Below, piece after piece: positions 34,244 through 41,961 of a stretch of DNA of 46,735 nucleotides (position 1 is its first letter; each line of letters opens with the position of its first letter). Made by a program: the position numbers and the translations under genes. The DNA comes from Planktosalinus sp963977065 (GTDB lineage: Bacteria > Bacteroidota > Bacteroidia > Flavobacteriales > Flavobacteriaceae): positions 1-46,735 of the forward strand of contig CAXBNF010000021.1 in the NCBI GenBank assembly GCA_963977065.1, read 5' to 3'. Below the pieces are notes generated by a model. That model made no database searches. It had not been told where the DNA came from and saw nothing but the letters and a program-made list of their open reading frames with translations.

Positions 34244-35635
34244 ATGACATTAATAAAATCAATTTCAGGAATACGAGGAACCATTGGAGGAGCTGTGGGT
34301 GAAAATTTAACGCCCATTGATACCGTAAAATTTGCAGCAGCATATGGCAGTTGGATTAAACAACAACGCAATAAAGAAAACTACCGTGTGGTGGTGGGTA
34401 GAGATGCACGCATTTCAGGTGAAATGATCCAGGAACTTGTAATGCAAACCCTTGTTGGAATGGGCATTCACGTTGTTGACGTGGGTCTTTCAACAACGCC
34501 CACAGTAGAAATTGCTGTCACTGAAGAACACGCTGATGGCGGAATTATACTCACTGCCAGCCACAATCCAAAACAATGGAATGCTCTGAAGTTGCTCGAT
34601 TCCAAAGGTGAATTTTTAAACGATACCGAAGGAAAAAAAATACTTGAATTTGCCCAAGCTGAAGATTTTAAATTTGCAGAAGTAGATTTTTTGGGTGAAA
34701 TCACAAAAAACGATGCCTATATTGATATTCATATCGATATGGTTTTAGACTTGCCATTAGTGAATGAAAAAGCAATTAAAGCAGCCAATTTTAAAGTGGT
34801 GGTCGATGCCGTAAATTCTACCGGAGGCATTGCAATTCCACTTCTTTTAGAACGACTGGGAGTGCACACTGTCAAGTTATACTGTACACCCAATGGTGAA
34901 TTCCCTCACAATCCGGAGCCTTTGAAAGAACACTTAGGTGAAATTTCCAAACTGGTCGTTAAAGAACAAGCAGATTTGGGTATTGTTGTTGATCCGGATG
35001 TGGACAGACTGGCCTTAATTTCTGAAAATGGCGAAATGTTTGGCGAAGAATACACGCTGGTTGCTTGTGCAGATTATGTGCTGAGTAAAACACCCGGAAA
35101 CACAGTGAGCAATATGTCATCTTCACGTGCCTTGCGGGATGTTACCGAAAAGCACGGAGGTACTTATCAAGCGAGTGCTGTGGGAGAGGTCAATGTGGTG
35201 CAAATGATGAAAGATACGCAAGCTGTTATTGGTGGTGAAGGAAACGGAGGAATTATTTATCCTGAATCGCATTATGGCAGGGATGCACTGGTGGGAATTG
35301 CTTTGTTTTTAAGTCTTTTGGCTGAAAAAAAACAAAAAGTGAGTGAACTGCGCGCTTCCTACCCCAGTTATTTTATGAGCAAAAAGAAAATACAATTAAC
35401 CGAAGGACTTGATGTGGATGGCTTGCTTCAAAAAATGGAAACAAAATATACCGGTGAAAAAATCACTACCATTGACGGTGTGAAAATTGACTTTCCTGAA
35501 AACTGGGTACATTTGAGAAAATCTAATACAGAACCCATTATTAGAATTTATACTGAAGCCAAAACTCAGGAAATTGCAGATGCACTCGCTGATAGGTTTA
35601 TTACTGAGATTAATGGTTTGGTAACCGGGCAATAA
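34244..35635 (+). CDS. glmM: Phosphoglucosamine mutase
   Basis: A 463-residue alpha-D-phosphohexomutase, assigned to GlmM, which converts glucosamine-6-phosphate to glucosamine-1-phosphate for peptidoglycan and LPS precursors. The phosphoserine loop LTASHNPKQWNALKL carries Ser106. The metal loop is DPDVDRLAL (about 246-254), the sugar loop GGEGNGGIIYPESHYGRDAL (about 334-353), and the C-terminal phosphate loop RKSNTEPIIRIYTEA. The sequence begins MTLIKSISGIRGTIGG, as in Bacteroidota GlmM; a phosphomannomutase role is the main alternative. A TATATTTG promoter lies upstream. It converges with the egt operon end. Confidence 0.9.
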   Translation: MTLIKSISGIRGTIGGAVGENLTPIDTVKFAAAYGSWIKQQRNKENYRVVVGRDARISGEMIQELVMQTLVGMGIHVVDVGLSTTPTVEIAVTEEHADGGIILTASHNPKQWNALKLLDSKGEFLNDTEGKKILEFAQAEDFKFAEVDFLGEITKNDAYIDIHIDMVLDLPLVNEKAIKAANFKVVVDAVNSTGGIAIPLLLERLGVHTVKLYCTPNGEFPHNPEPLKEHLGEISKLVVKEQADLGIVVDPDVDRLALISENGEMFGEEYTLVACADYVLSKTPGNTVSNMSSSRALRDVTEKHGGTYQASAVGEVNVVQMMKDTQAVIGGEGNGGIIYPESHYGRDALVGIALFLSLLAEKKQKVSELRASYPSYFMSKKKIQLTEGLDVDGLLQKMETKYTGEKITTIDGVKIDFPENWVHLRKSNTEPIIRIYTEAKTQEIADALADRFITEINGLVTGQ

Positions 35636-35693
35636 GACGAAAAAATAAAAAATATACAAGACAGTTTCAAAAAACCTATCAAATCATTCAGTT

Positions 35694-36389
35694 CTATTTA
35701 TGATTATTTAAATAATGGCTTACAAGCCTCTCACACTGCATATGTGGCAAATTGAAAAATTTTGTTTTATTATCAAAAAAATCCAACGCCAATGCAAGTT
35801 CTGTACAACTTATAATAAAAAAATCTACTTCGGGATGTTGCTTGGTAAGTTCGCTGAAGGTTTTTTCAGCCTGATTTTTATCCAGTTCATTGTAAAATGT
35901 GATTCTTAAATCATCAACCTTTTTTTGAAGGTCTTTGTTAAGTAAAATGACTTGGTGATTCTTCGGAATTAAACTTTTTAGATAACCGGAATTCATAGTG
36001 TATGCTGTACCTAAGATGGCAAGCTTTTTAGGTGTGACGGGAAGCTTTCTAATTAGCACATCTTCAATGGACAGAAAATGGATTTCTTTAGAAAATGTTT
36101 TTGGATAGTAATTAAAAGTTTCGTGTAGGGTTATATTTGCTAAAAGAAAAGGCTGTGCTTGGATTTCTTTCATATCTTTCAAATAGGGAACTAACATTTG
36201 AGCAGCTTCTTCCATTTTGTGGGGCAAAATTTCATTGATTTCCTGAAAGGGAAGCTGAATCATTTTCAGTGGAAACACATACTCATTTCCCATTGATTCT
36301 TGAGCAATTTTTTGAATGGTTTTTAAGTACCAAACACCGGATTGAACCGCGGTAAGAATAATTCCCGGAACTTTATTTAATGCCTTCAT
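35694..36389 (-). CDS. Asp/Glu racemase-fold protein with one missing catalytic Cys
   Basis: A 231-residue protein, last in the egt operon; its ATG overlaps the egtD stop by 4 bp (ATGA). It fits the cofactor-independent Asp/Glu/hydantoin racemase superfamily: LLANITLHETFNYY (about 82-95) aligns with the first active-site motif (PCNTxH-like), KKLAILGTAYTMNSGYLKSLI (about 121-141) with the central TxxTxxSxxY motif, and FFIISCTELALAL (about 190-202) with the second GCTE motif. Cys195 of the second motif is present, but no cysteine occupies the first (Ala84/Asn85 there). E. coli YgeA is known to work with Thr at that position, so activity on one enantiomer is possible. No other egt gene set known to me includes it; its role is unknown. 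Confidence 0.68.
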   Translation of the reverse strand: MKALNKVPGIILTAVQSGVWYLKTIQKIAQESMGNEYVFPLKMIQLPFQEINEILPHKMEEAAQMLVPYLKDMKEIQAQPFLLANITLHETFNYYPKTFSKEIHFLSIEDVLIRKLPVTPKKLAILGTAYTMNSGYLKSLIPKNHQVILLNKDLQKKVDDLRITFYNELDKNQAEKTFSELTKQHPEVDFFIISCTELALALDFFDNKTKFFNLPHMQCERLVSHYLNNHK

Positions 36390-37321
36390 TTTTTAAACAA
36401 TACAAAACAATAGGTTTCTTCTTCGTCATAAAACCAGTTTTCAATGGTAAGTTCACTTTTTTGTGACATTTCAACAATTTCTTGTTTGAAAAACTTTTTT
36501 GAAATCTCAGTATGTATGGGTTCAAATTTTTCAAAAATAAACTTTTCGCCCGATTCAAAAGTGACTGTTTGGTTTTTTAAGCTAATGATGTAACTGTAAG
36601 TCACTCCCGTTACCGGATTGTAATAAGGGTAGTGATCAAAGTTATTCAAATTAAAATCGGCACCCAGTTCTCTGTTAATTCGTTTTAAAATGTTGAGGTT
36701 AAACTGTTTTGTGACACCCTTTGTATCATCATAGGCTTTTAAAATCTTTCTGGGGTGCTTAACCATATCAAAAGCGATAATAAGGTGGTCGTTCTTTTCC
36801 ATACCTGATTTGAGGTAGTTTATAAAGTCTTTAGCTACCTCAATTGTGTAATTACCCAAATTACTTCCTAAAAATAAAACAAGGCGTTGTTGTTTTTCTC
36901 TTACAACTTCCAAATAGGTTTTGAAATAGTTTCCGGAAATTGGCGTTATTGCTATTTTGGGATATTGTTTTGAAAGCGTATTCTTATTGATCTTTAAAAC
37001 ATTGGGCGAAATATCAAAAGGAATGAATTTTATTTCAAAATTGTGGTTTACAAACCCCTCAAGGAGTTTGGCGGTTTTGGTACCATCACCTGCGCCAAGT
37101 TCAAGAATTTCAATGGAATCACCATAGGTTTTTAAATGCTTTGCAAGTAAATTTTTGTGATTTTTGATAATTGACAATTCACTTTTTGGAAGGTAATACT
37201 CATCAAGTTGCATAATCTCCTGGAAGAGCGAATCTCCTTTGGCATCATAAAAATACTTTGAAGAAAGTTTTTTAGGTTTTTGTTGAAGTCCCTCTAAAAC
37301 TTCACTTTTAAATGTGTTCAT
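36386..37321 (-). CDS. egtD: L-histidine N(alpha)-methyltransferase EgtD
   Basis: A 311-residue SAM-dependent enzyme that trimethylates histidine to hercynine, the first step of ergothioneine synthesis. The family start SSKYFYDAKGDSLFQEIMQLDEYYLPKSEL lies at 20-49. The SAM motif is LELGAGDGTKT (73-83), and FLGSNLGNYT carries the substrate-contacting Asn region. The C-terminal PIHTEISKKF holds the Glu-x-Ser pair that binds the histidine side chain in mycobacterial EgtD. The start is the ATG at 37321, two bases after the egtB stop; an in-frame start at 37360 would overlap egtB. It is cytosolic. Translational coupling with egtB upstream and the racemase-like gene downstream is likely. Confidence 0.95.
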   Translation of the reverse strand: MNTFKSEVLEGLQQKPKKLSSKYFYDAKGDSLFQEIMQLDEYYLPKSELSIIKNHKNLLAKHLKTYGDSIEILELGAGDGTKTAKLLEGFVNHNFEIKFIPFDISPNVLKINKNTLSKQYPKIAITPISGNYFKTYLEVVREKQQRLVLFLGSNLGNYTIEVAKDFINYLKSGMEKNDHLIIAFDMVKHPRKILKAYDDTKGVTKQFNLNILKRINRELGADFNLNNFDHYPYYNPVTGVTYSYIISLKNQTVTFESGEKFIFEKFEPIHTEISKKFFKQEIVEMSQKSELTIENWFYDEEETYCFVLFKK

Positions 37322-37323
37322 AG

Positions 37324-38493
37324 TTAGTTTTTTACGAGTCTTAAACCCGAATAAATCCATCGTGAAGATGCGTGAAAAAAGTTTCGGTAAGTAGTTCTTT
37401 CATGACCTTTTGTGGTTGCTACTGAGCTTCCTTTTAATACGTTTTGATTGAGCATAAATTTACCATTGTATTCACCAAGCGCTCCTTTTGCTTTTGTAAA
37501 ACCGGGGTAGGGTTGGTAAGCAGATTGTGTCCACTCCCAAAGTGAGCCCCAATCAAAATGTTTTGAGGCAACTTCCCATTCAAACTCTGTGGGTAAGCGC
37601 ATTTTTTTCCATTCGGCATAAGCAAAGGCTTCATAGAATGAAAGGTGATGCACAGGAAGTTTTGAATTGAGGTCTTGCAAACCATTGAGGGTGTATTGTT
37701 TCCAGGAATTGCCCTGTTTGTGCCAATATAAAGGTGCTTTAATGTTTTTTGTGTTTATAAAATCCCAGGCTTCAGCGTGCCACAAATCAAAATTTTCATA
37801 GCCCCCGTCATTGATAAAATCAAGGTAGTCTCCCTGAGAGACCAATTTGTTGCTTATTTCAAAACTTTCAAGATAGACTTTATGCTGAGGACGTTCATTG
37901 TCATAAGAAAAACACTCATTAACTGCCCCAATGGTATAGATGTCTTTTTCTATTTTAATGAATTCTTGAGTGTGCTTGTTTTCAGGAACTAAAAACCGAT
38001 TTCCGTAAACCGGAAAAGTGGGCTGTGTTCCAAAAATATATTTAATGTCATAGACGAGAAGTTCCTGGTGTTGTTGCTCGTGATGAATACCCACTTCTAT
38101 GAGTTTGAGAATTTCCTGTGAGGGATTGTTTTCAAGCAGAGTGTTAATATATTTGTTGATATGGGTTCTGTATTCATAGACTTTTGCAACTGTGGGTCGT
38201 GTCATAAAGCCTCGGTCTGTGCGGTTGGTGCGCTCGCCCATATGGTTGTAATAACTGTTAAATAGGTATGCAAAATCGGGATGAAAGAGCGGATAGTTTT
38301 CAAAATATTTCACTAAAATAAATTGCTCAAAAAACCAACTGCTATGCGCTAAATGCCATTTGGGTGGCGACACATTTTCCATGGGTTGTGGAATGTAATC
38401 TTCGATTTCTAATGGCGCACAGATGGTCTCTGAGTTTTGGCGCGTAAAGTTAAAGTTGTCTTTTAATATGTTTGGGTCTATTTTGTAACTCAT
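37324..38493 (-). CDS. egtB: Ergothioneine sulfoxide synthase EgtB
   Basis: A 389-residue non-heme iron enzyme that links a thiol donor to hercynine with oxygen, forming the sulfoxide precursor of ergothioneine. The N-terminal DinB-like domain gives the three-His iron site: His50 (WHLAHSSWFFEQ) and His138/His142 (GIHHEQQHQELL). LFNSYYNHMGER (78-89) is the conserved tyrosine segment. The C-terminal FGE/sulfatase-modifying-factor domain (about 190-389) contains FAYAEWKKMRLPTEFEWEVASKHFDWGSLWEWTQSAY and ends TTYRNFFHASSRWIYSGLRLV. Whether it uses gamma-glutamylcysteine or free cysteine cannot be decided here; no egtA or egtC is nearby. The ATG at 38493 overlaps the DUF427 stop (ATGA). Confidence 0.94.
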   Translation of the reverse strand: MSYKIDPNILKDNFNFTRQNSETICAPLEIEDYIPQPMENVSPPKWHLAHSSWFFEQFILVKYFENYPLFHPDFAYLFNSYYNHMGERTNRTDRGFMTRPTVAKVYEYRTHINKYINTLLENNPSQEILKLIEVGIHHEQQHQELLVYDIKYIFGTQPTFPVYGNRFLVPENKHTQEFIKIEKDIYTIGAVNECFSYDNERPQHKVYLESFEISNKLVSQGDYLDFINDGGYENFDLWHAEAWDFINTKNIKAPLYWHKQGNSWKQYTLNGLQDLNSKLPVHHLSFYEAFAYAEWKKMRLPTEFEWEVASKHFDWGSLWEWTQSAYQPYPGFTKAKGALGEYNGKFMLNQNVLKGSSVATTKGHERTTYRNFFHASSRWIYSGLRLVKN

Positions 38494-38771
38494 TCTGTTA
38501 TTTTGACACCTTTCCAAAAGGCGACATAATTTTTAATGGAGTTTGCGGCGTGTTTTGTTTCCGGATAAAACCAAGCGGCGTCTTCATTGGTTTTGCCATT
38601 GGCTTCAATATCATAATAAGAGGCTTCTCCTTTCCAAGGACAATGAGTTTTTGTGTTTGAGGGTTTAAAATAGTTTTGATTTATGGCTTCGTGAGGAAAA
38701 TAATGGTTTCCTTCAATAACTAAGGTTTTGTTACTTTCTGCCAGAAGCGTGTCGTTCCAAATGGCTTTCAT
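38490..38771 (-). CDS. DUF427 domain protein
   Basis: A 93-residue single-domain protein with the DUF427 pattern: MKAIWNDTLLAESNKTLVIEGNHYFP at the N-terminus, the core CPWKGEASYYDI (about 44-55), NEDAAWFYPETKHAANSIKNYVAFW and a final GVKI strand. The domain is a small beta-rich fold of unknown function found in bacteria and fungi. It lies between an alpha/beta-hydrolase/OsmC gene (18 bp upstream) and egtB (overlapping by 4 bp), so it is surely translated with the ergothioneine genes. A role linked to redox or light stress is an inference from that setting. No metal motif or signal peptide is visible. Confidence 0.9.
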   Translation of the reverse strand: MKAIWNDTLLAESNKTLVIEGNHYFPHEAINQNYFKPSNTKTHCPWKGEASYYDIEANGKTNEDAAWFYPETKHAANSIKNYVAFWKGVKITE

Positions 38772-38789
38772 TTTTTTCTTTAAAATTAA

Positions 38790-40010
38790 TTAATATTTGG
38801 TTTCTATTTCAATTGAAGATGATAAAGTTTTGTGAACAGGGCACTTTGCTGCAATCTGAATGAGTCTTTTAATTTGATCTTCAGAGAGGTTACCTTTTAC
38901 TTCAATTATTTTTTGAATGTGGTCAATTTTTCCCAGGTTTTCAGATTTTCCTGAGCTGTCATTATAGTGTTGTTTTGAGTGGGTGAGGTAGGTATAGACT
39001 TCTTCCAAAGGCCAGCCTTTTCGCTCTGCATAGAGCTTTAAAGTCATATTGGTGCAAGCTCCCAAAGCGGCATTGAGCAATTCGTAAGGTGAAAATCCAA
39101 GATCATCGCCTCCCACCTTTACCGGTTCATCTGCTACAATGGTATGCCTGTTGTTTGAAATTTGTGTGGTAAAACCAGAATCACTTTTCCAATGTGCCAC
39201 AACCTGTTCACCTTCAGTTGAAAGCGGTTTTTCTTGTAGGGGTAATTCATCAATAATATAACGTTCTGCCCATGTTCCAATTGTTTTTGCAACATACAAG
39301 CTATCTTTTTTATTGTTCAAAAGGTGATCTGCGCCGTCCAGTGAAATAAAACTTTTTGGGTGGTGGGCGTTTTGATATATTTTTGCTGCGTTGTCAATTC
39401 CCACAATGGTGTCTTGTGGCGAATGCATAATTAAAAGAGGTTTTCTAAGGTTTTGAAGAACAGTTTCTGCATTGTATTTTTCTAAATCTTCAATAAATTG
39501 CTTTTTAATCATAAAGGGTCGTCCACCAATTGAAACTTTTGCTTTTCCTTTGGATTTAATTTCCTCAAGGCCGTTACTGATTAAATGACTCACGTGTTTT
39601 GGATCTGAAGGTGCTCCAATAGTAACAATAGCCTTGATGTTATCAAGTTCTGAAGCAGCAATCAAAGCAGCTTGACCTCCTAACGAATGCCCTATAAGAA
39701 GCGAGGGAGCTTCATAATTGTCTGCTAAATATTGATTTACTTTGTTTAAATCTGATAGATTGTGAGTAAAATTGGTGTCTTCAAAATCACCGCCACTACT
39801 GCCCAGACCTGTAAAGTCAAATCGCAAAACCCCAAAACCAAAGTTTGTCAATTCCATGCTAATGTGTTTGACAATACCCAAGGAGCTTGAACAGGTAAAA
39901 CAATGTGCAAAAATGGCATATTGTATAGCTTTTTTATTTGCGGGTAGTTCCAGGTTTGCATGAAGGATTTCACCGTTTGAGTTTTTAATTTCGATTTTTT
40001 GTCTTTTCAT
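38790..40010 (-). CDS. Alpha/beta hydrolase fused to OsmC peroxide-reductase domain
   Basis: A 406-residue two-domain protein. The N-terminal alpha/beta hydrolase (about 1-255) has the oxyanion segment IFAHCFTCSSSLG, RFDFTGLGSSGGDF, the nucleophile elbow LIGHSLGGQAA (about 105-115), MHSPQDTIVGID with the acid, and SLDGADHLL with the base His. The C-terminal OsmC/Ohr domain (about 260-406) contains ELLNAALGACTNMTLKLYAERKGWP with one redox Cys and AAKCPVHKTLSSSIEI with the second, the pair used to reduce organic hydroperoxides with a thiol reductant. This fusion is recurrent in bacteria. Its position 18 bp before the DUF427 gene ties it to the ergothioneine operon and suggests peroxide detoxification. 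Confidence 0.94.
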   Translation of the reverse strand: MKRQKIEIKNSNGEILHANLELPANKKAIQYAIFAHCFTCSSSLGIVKHISMELTNFGFGVLRFDFTGLGSSGGDFEDTNFTHNLSDLNKVNQYLADNYEAPSLLIGHSLGGQAALIAASELDNIKAIVTIGAPSDPKHVSHLISNGLEEIKSKGKAKVSIGGRPFMIKKQFIEDLEKYNAETVLQNLRKPLLIMHSPQDTIVGIDNAAKIYQNAHHPKSFISLDGADHLLNNKKDSLYVAKTIGTWAERYIIDELPLQEKPLSTEGEQVVAHWKSDSGFTTQISNNRHTIVADEPVKVGGDDLGFSPYELLNAALGACTNMTLKLYAERKGWPLEEVYTYLTHSKQHYNDSSGKSENLGKIDHIQKIIEVKGNLSEDQIKRLIQIAAKCPVHKTLSSSIEIETKY

Positions 40011-40016
40011 TTTTAG

Positions 40017-40808
40017 TTAGTTATTTAAATACCAATTTGTTGTGTCTTTTAAAAACCGATTTAATTTTTGCGAAGGTTCTTTTTGAATTTCCTGAAGGGG
40101 TAAAACAGCTCCTTTCCAATTTTTAGTAATGTGCCAATTTCCATAAGTTGATTTTGACACGGTTTCAAAATTAAATGTTGTTTCATCAAGTTTGTAGCCT
40201 GAGAGATAGAAATATGCATCGCCGACCCTGTCGTCTTTCATAGCTAGGCCAAATCCAATTCCAAGGTTTTGATGCGGTTCTAAATAAACACCTGTATCAA
40301 AATGGTGTGGCCAGATGCGTGTTTCTGCTTTGGTTTGAAGGTAGCCGCTTAATAAATTACAAGCTTGATTAGCAAGTTGTCTGAACAATATCCAGTTGGA
40401 TAAACCTATTTCATCAAATTCAAGGAATGGTTTTTTGAATGATTTATATGGTGGAATCTCATAATGCAGGGGATTGGAAAATCCTTCCGTCGAAAGATTT
40501 AATTGAGGAAGTGTTTGTTTGATTTCTTTTTCTATTTCGTCGAAAGTTTTATTCAAAATAGATACCGATTGAAGCAACTGCAGTTTTTTATTTAGCCATT
40601 GAAAACAGTGTTCTTTTAATGAGAAAGAAAGGAGTATTTTATCGCTTATAGTTTCAATCCAACGACCATAAATGCGGTTTTCTATTGCATCAAAATATAA
40701 ATTGGTATGGCTATCGTCTTCTTTTTTTGGAACAAAGGTGCGGTTTGTTTTTGCTATAATTTGTGATAGAATATGTAGTTGTATATCTATTAAGTAATAG
40801 TTTCTCAT
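40017..40808 (-). CDS. Unrecognised 263-residue protein, first gene of the egt operon
   Basis: A soluble 263-residue protein that I cannot place. It opens with a helical stretch (YLIDIQLHILSQIIAKTNRTF), has a beta-like segment HTNLYFDAIENRIYGRWIE (about 34-52), a charged middle, and a compact C-terminal part with TRIWPHHFDTGVYLEPHQNLGIGFGLAMKDDRVGDAYFYLSGY (about 158-200). The HHFD and the glycine-rich GIGFGLA stretch look like the best-conserved core; some resemblance to DUF5996-like proteins is possible but weak. The start is the ATG at 40808; a TTG at 40820 would read through a run of ten A. It is 6 bp upstream of the alpha/beta hydrolase-OsmC gene, so it is surely part of the operon. Confidence 0.72.
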   Translation of the reverse strand: MRNYYLIDIQLHILSQIIAKTNRTFVPKKEDDSHTNLYFDAIENRIYGRWIETISDKILLSFSLKEHCFQWLNKKLQLLQSVSILNKTFDEIEKEIKQTLPQLNLSTEGFSNPLHYEIPPYKSFKKPFLEFDEIGLSNWILFRQLANQACNLLSGYLQTKAETRIWPHHFDTGVYLEPHQNLGIGFGLAMKDDRVGDAYFYLSGYKLDETTFNFETVSKSTYGNWHITKNWKGAVLPLQEIQKEPSQKLNRFLKDTTNWYLNN

Positions 40809-40820
40809 TTTTTTTTTCAA

Positions 40821-40857
40821 TTTTAACTAATATACTAATTTTTTAGTAGTGTTAAAA
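40821..40857 (-). promoter_or_regulatory. Dyad-symmetric candidate operator before the egt operon
   Basis: TTTTAAC (40821-40827) and GTTAAAA (40851-40857) form an outer inverted repeat. TACTAATTTTTTAGTA (40833-40848) is a 6-bp arm palindrome inside it, with its centre 1.5 bp off. The minus strand reads TATATTAG (40827-40834), a near -7 box, within the same stretch. It ends 12 bp before the first start codon. Confidence 0.45.
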
Positions 40858-40941
40858 CAAATGAATGACTAACTTCTATGTAGGGAAAAGCTTTAAAAAC
40901 TTACAGCTTTATTTTAATAATAAATAGATAAAAGGATTTGA

Positions 40942-41829
40942 TTAGTTTGAATGTGTTTTGGTTTTTGCGTGCTTAAAGCGTTTGTGTGTCCAGAAATAAA
41001 ACTCCGGCGCTTCCAGGATTTGTTGTTCTACTTTTTGAATAAACGTATCTGTGATTTGATAATCTGGAACGGTTCTTACATCTTCTGAAAGCACTTCAAA
41101 TGAAGCTTCATAAAAGCCTCTTTTTTTTTGCCTTACTTTTAAATAAATTACATTCATATCAAATCGTTTGGCAAGCATTTCAGCACCGGTGTGAATTGGG
41201 ACTTCAATACCCATAAAAGTTCCCCAATGTTTTGCTTTGCCCAGTTTGGGAGATTGGTCTCCTGCAAATCCATAAACACATAAATCACCTTTTAGGTGGT
41301 TTTCTTCAATTTTATCAATAGTTTCTTTGGTTGTAATTAAAAAGGCTTTGTGTTTTGAGCGAATCCTTTTCAAAAGGCTATCAAAATGGGGATTGGCTAT
41401 TTTCTTATAAATGGCAAAGCCTTTGAAATCGATGTACTTGTTCATAGAAATTACCCATTCATAACTGGCATAATGAGCACAAACCAACGCAATGCTTTTT
41501 CCTTTTTTTTCAAGGTCTTTATAGACTTCTAGATTAGAAAACTGAAAACGCCTATCCATTTCACTTCTGGAAATTGTCATCGTTTTTATAACTTCCAAAA
41601 ACATGTCGCACAAGTGTCTGAATGATTTTTTTTCGATGACAAGCCGTTCTTGATCACTTAAATGGGGCAGTGCTAATTTTAAATTATAACGCACTGTTTT
41701 TTTTCGGTATCCAATGACATAATACAATAAAAGATAAACCCCATCAGATACTAAATACAAAAGCCTGAAAGGCAAAATTGAAATCAACCATAACAGTGGA
41801 TAGGTAATCAGAAAGAGTACTAATTTCAC
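40942..41829 (-). CDS. Lysophospholipid / lipid A acyltransferase (LpxL-like)
   Basis: A 295-residue protein of the lipid A lauroyl/myristoyl acyltransferase family. One hydrophobic segment lies at the N-terminus (LVLFLITYPLLWLISILPFRLLYLVSDGVYLLLYYVIGY, about 3-41). The catalytic HX4E-type motif is VCAHYASYEW (about 114-123), and CVYGFAGDQSPKLGKAKHWGTFMG (about 185-208) is the second landmark. It should sit on the inner membrane's cytoplasmic face and transfer acyl chains to lipid A or related lipids. The start codon is GTG (41827-41829); TATATTTG at 41847-41854 lies 17 bp upstream. It is divergent from the rhomboid gene and not coupled to the egt operon. Confidence 0.88.
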   Translation of the reverse strand: MKLVLFLITYPLLWLISILPFRLLYLVSDGVYLLLYYVIGYRKKTVRYNLKLALPHLSDQERLVIEKKSFRHLCDMFLEVIKTMTISRSEMDRRFQFSNLEVYKDLEKKGKSIALVCAHYASYEWVISMNKYIDFKGFAIYKKIANPHFDSLLKRIRSKHKAFLITTKETIDKIEENHLKGDLCVYGFAGDQSPKLGKAKHWGTFMGIEVPIHTGAEMLAKRFDMNVIYLKVRQKKRGFYEASFEVLSEDVRTVPDYQITDTFIQKVEQQILEAPEFYFWTHKRFKHAKTKTHSN

Positions 41830-41846
41830 AGCGTAATAAATTTTGA

Positions 41847-41854
41847 CAAATATA
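41847..41854 (-). promoter_or_regulatory. -7 box TATATTTG of the acyltransferase gene
   Basis: The minus strand reads TATATTTG, an exact TAnnTTTG match, 17 bp before the GTG start. No -33 element is obvious. Confidence 0.5.
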
Positions 41855-41961
41855 CGTGTTATTTCAGGAGTAGGTTTTTAAAAAATCTAATTTTAGCTTT
41901 AATAAATTACATGCGTTGTTTTAATTGTTTATTTTCGTAATTCTAAACTATTACAAGTCCT

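Noticed and set aside
40821..40857. Reading the dyad as the terminator of an upstream transcript
   Set aside because: The arms are almost pure A/T with weak pairing, and it sits directly before a start codon, which fits a promoter or operator better.
40886..40913. AAAGCT/AGCTTT pair downstream of the acyltransferase gene
   Set aside because: A 6-bp stem with a 12-nt loop and no T-tract on the relevant strand; likely chance.
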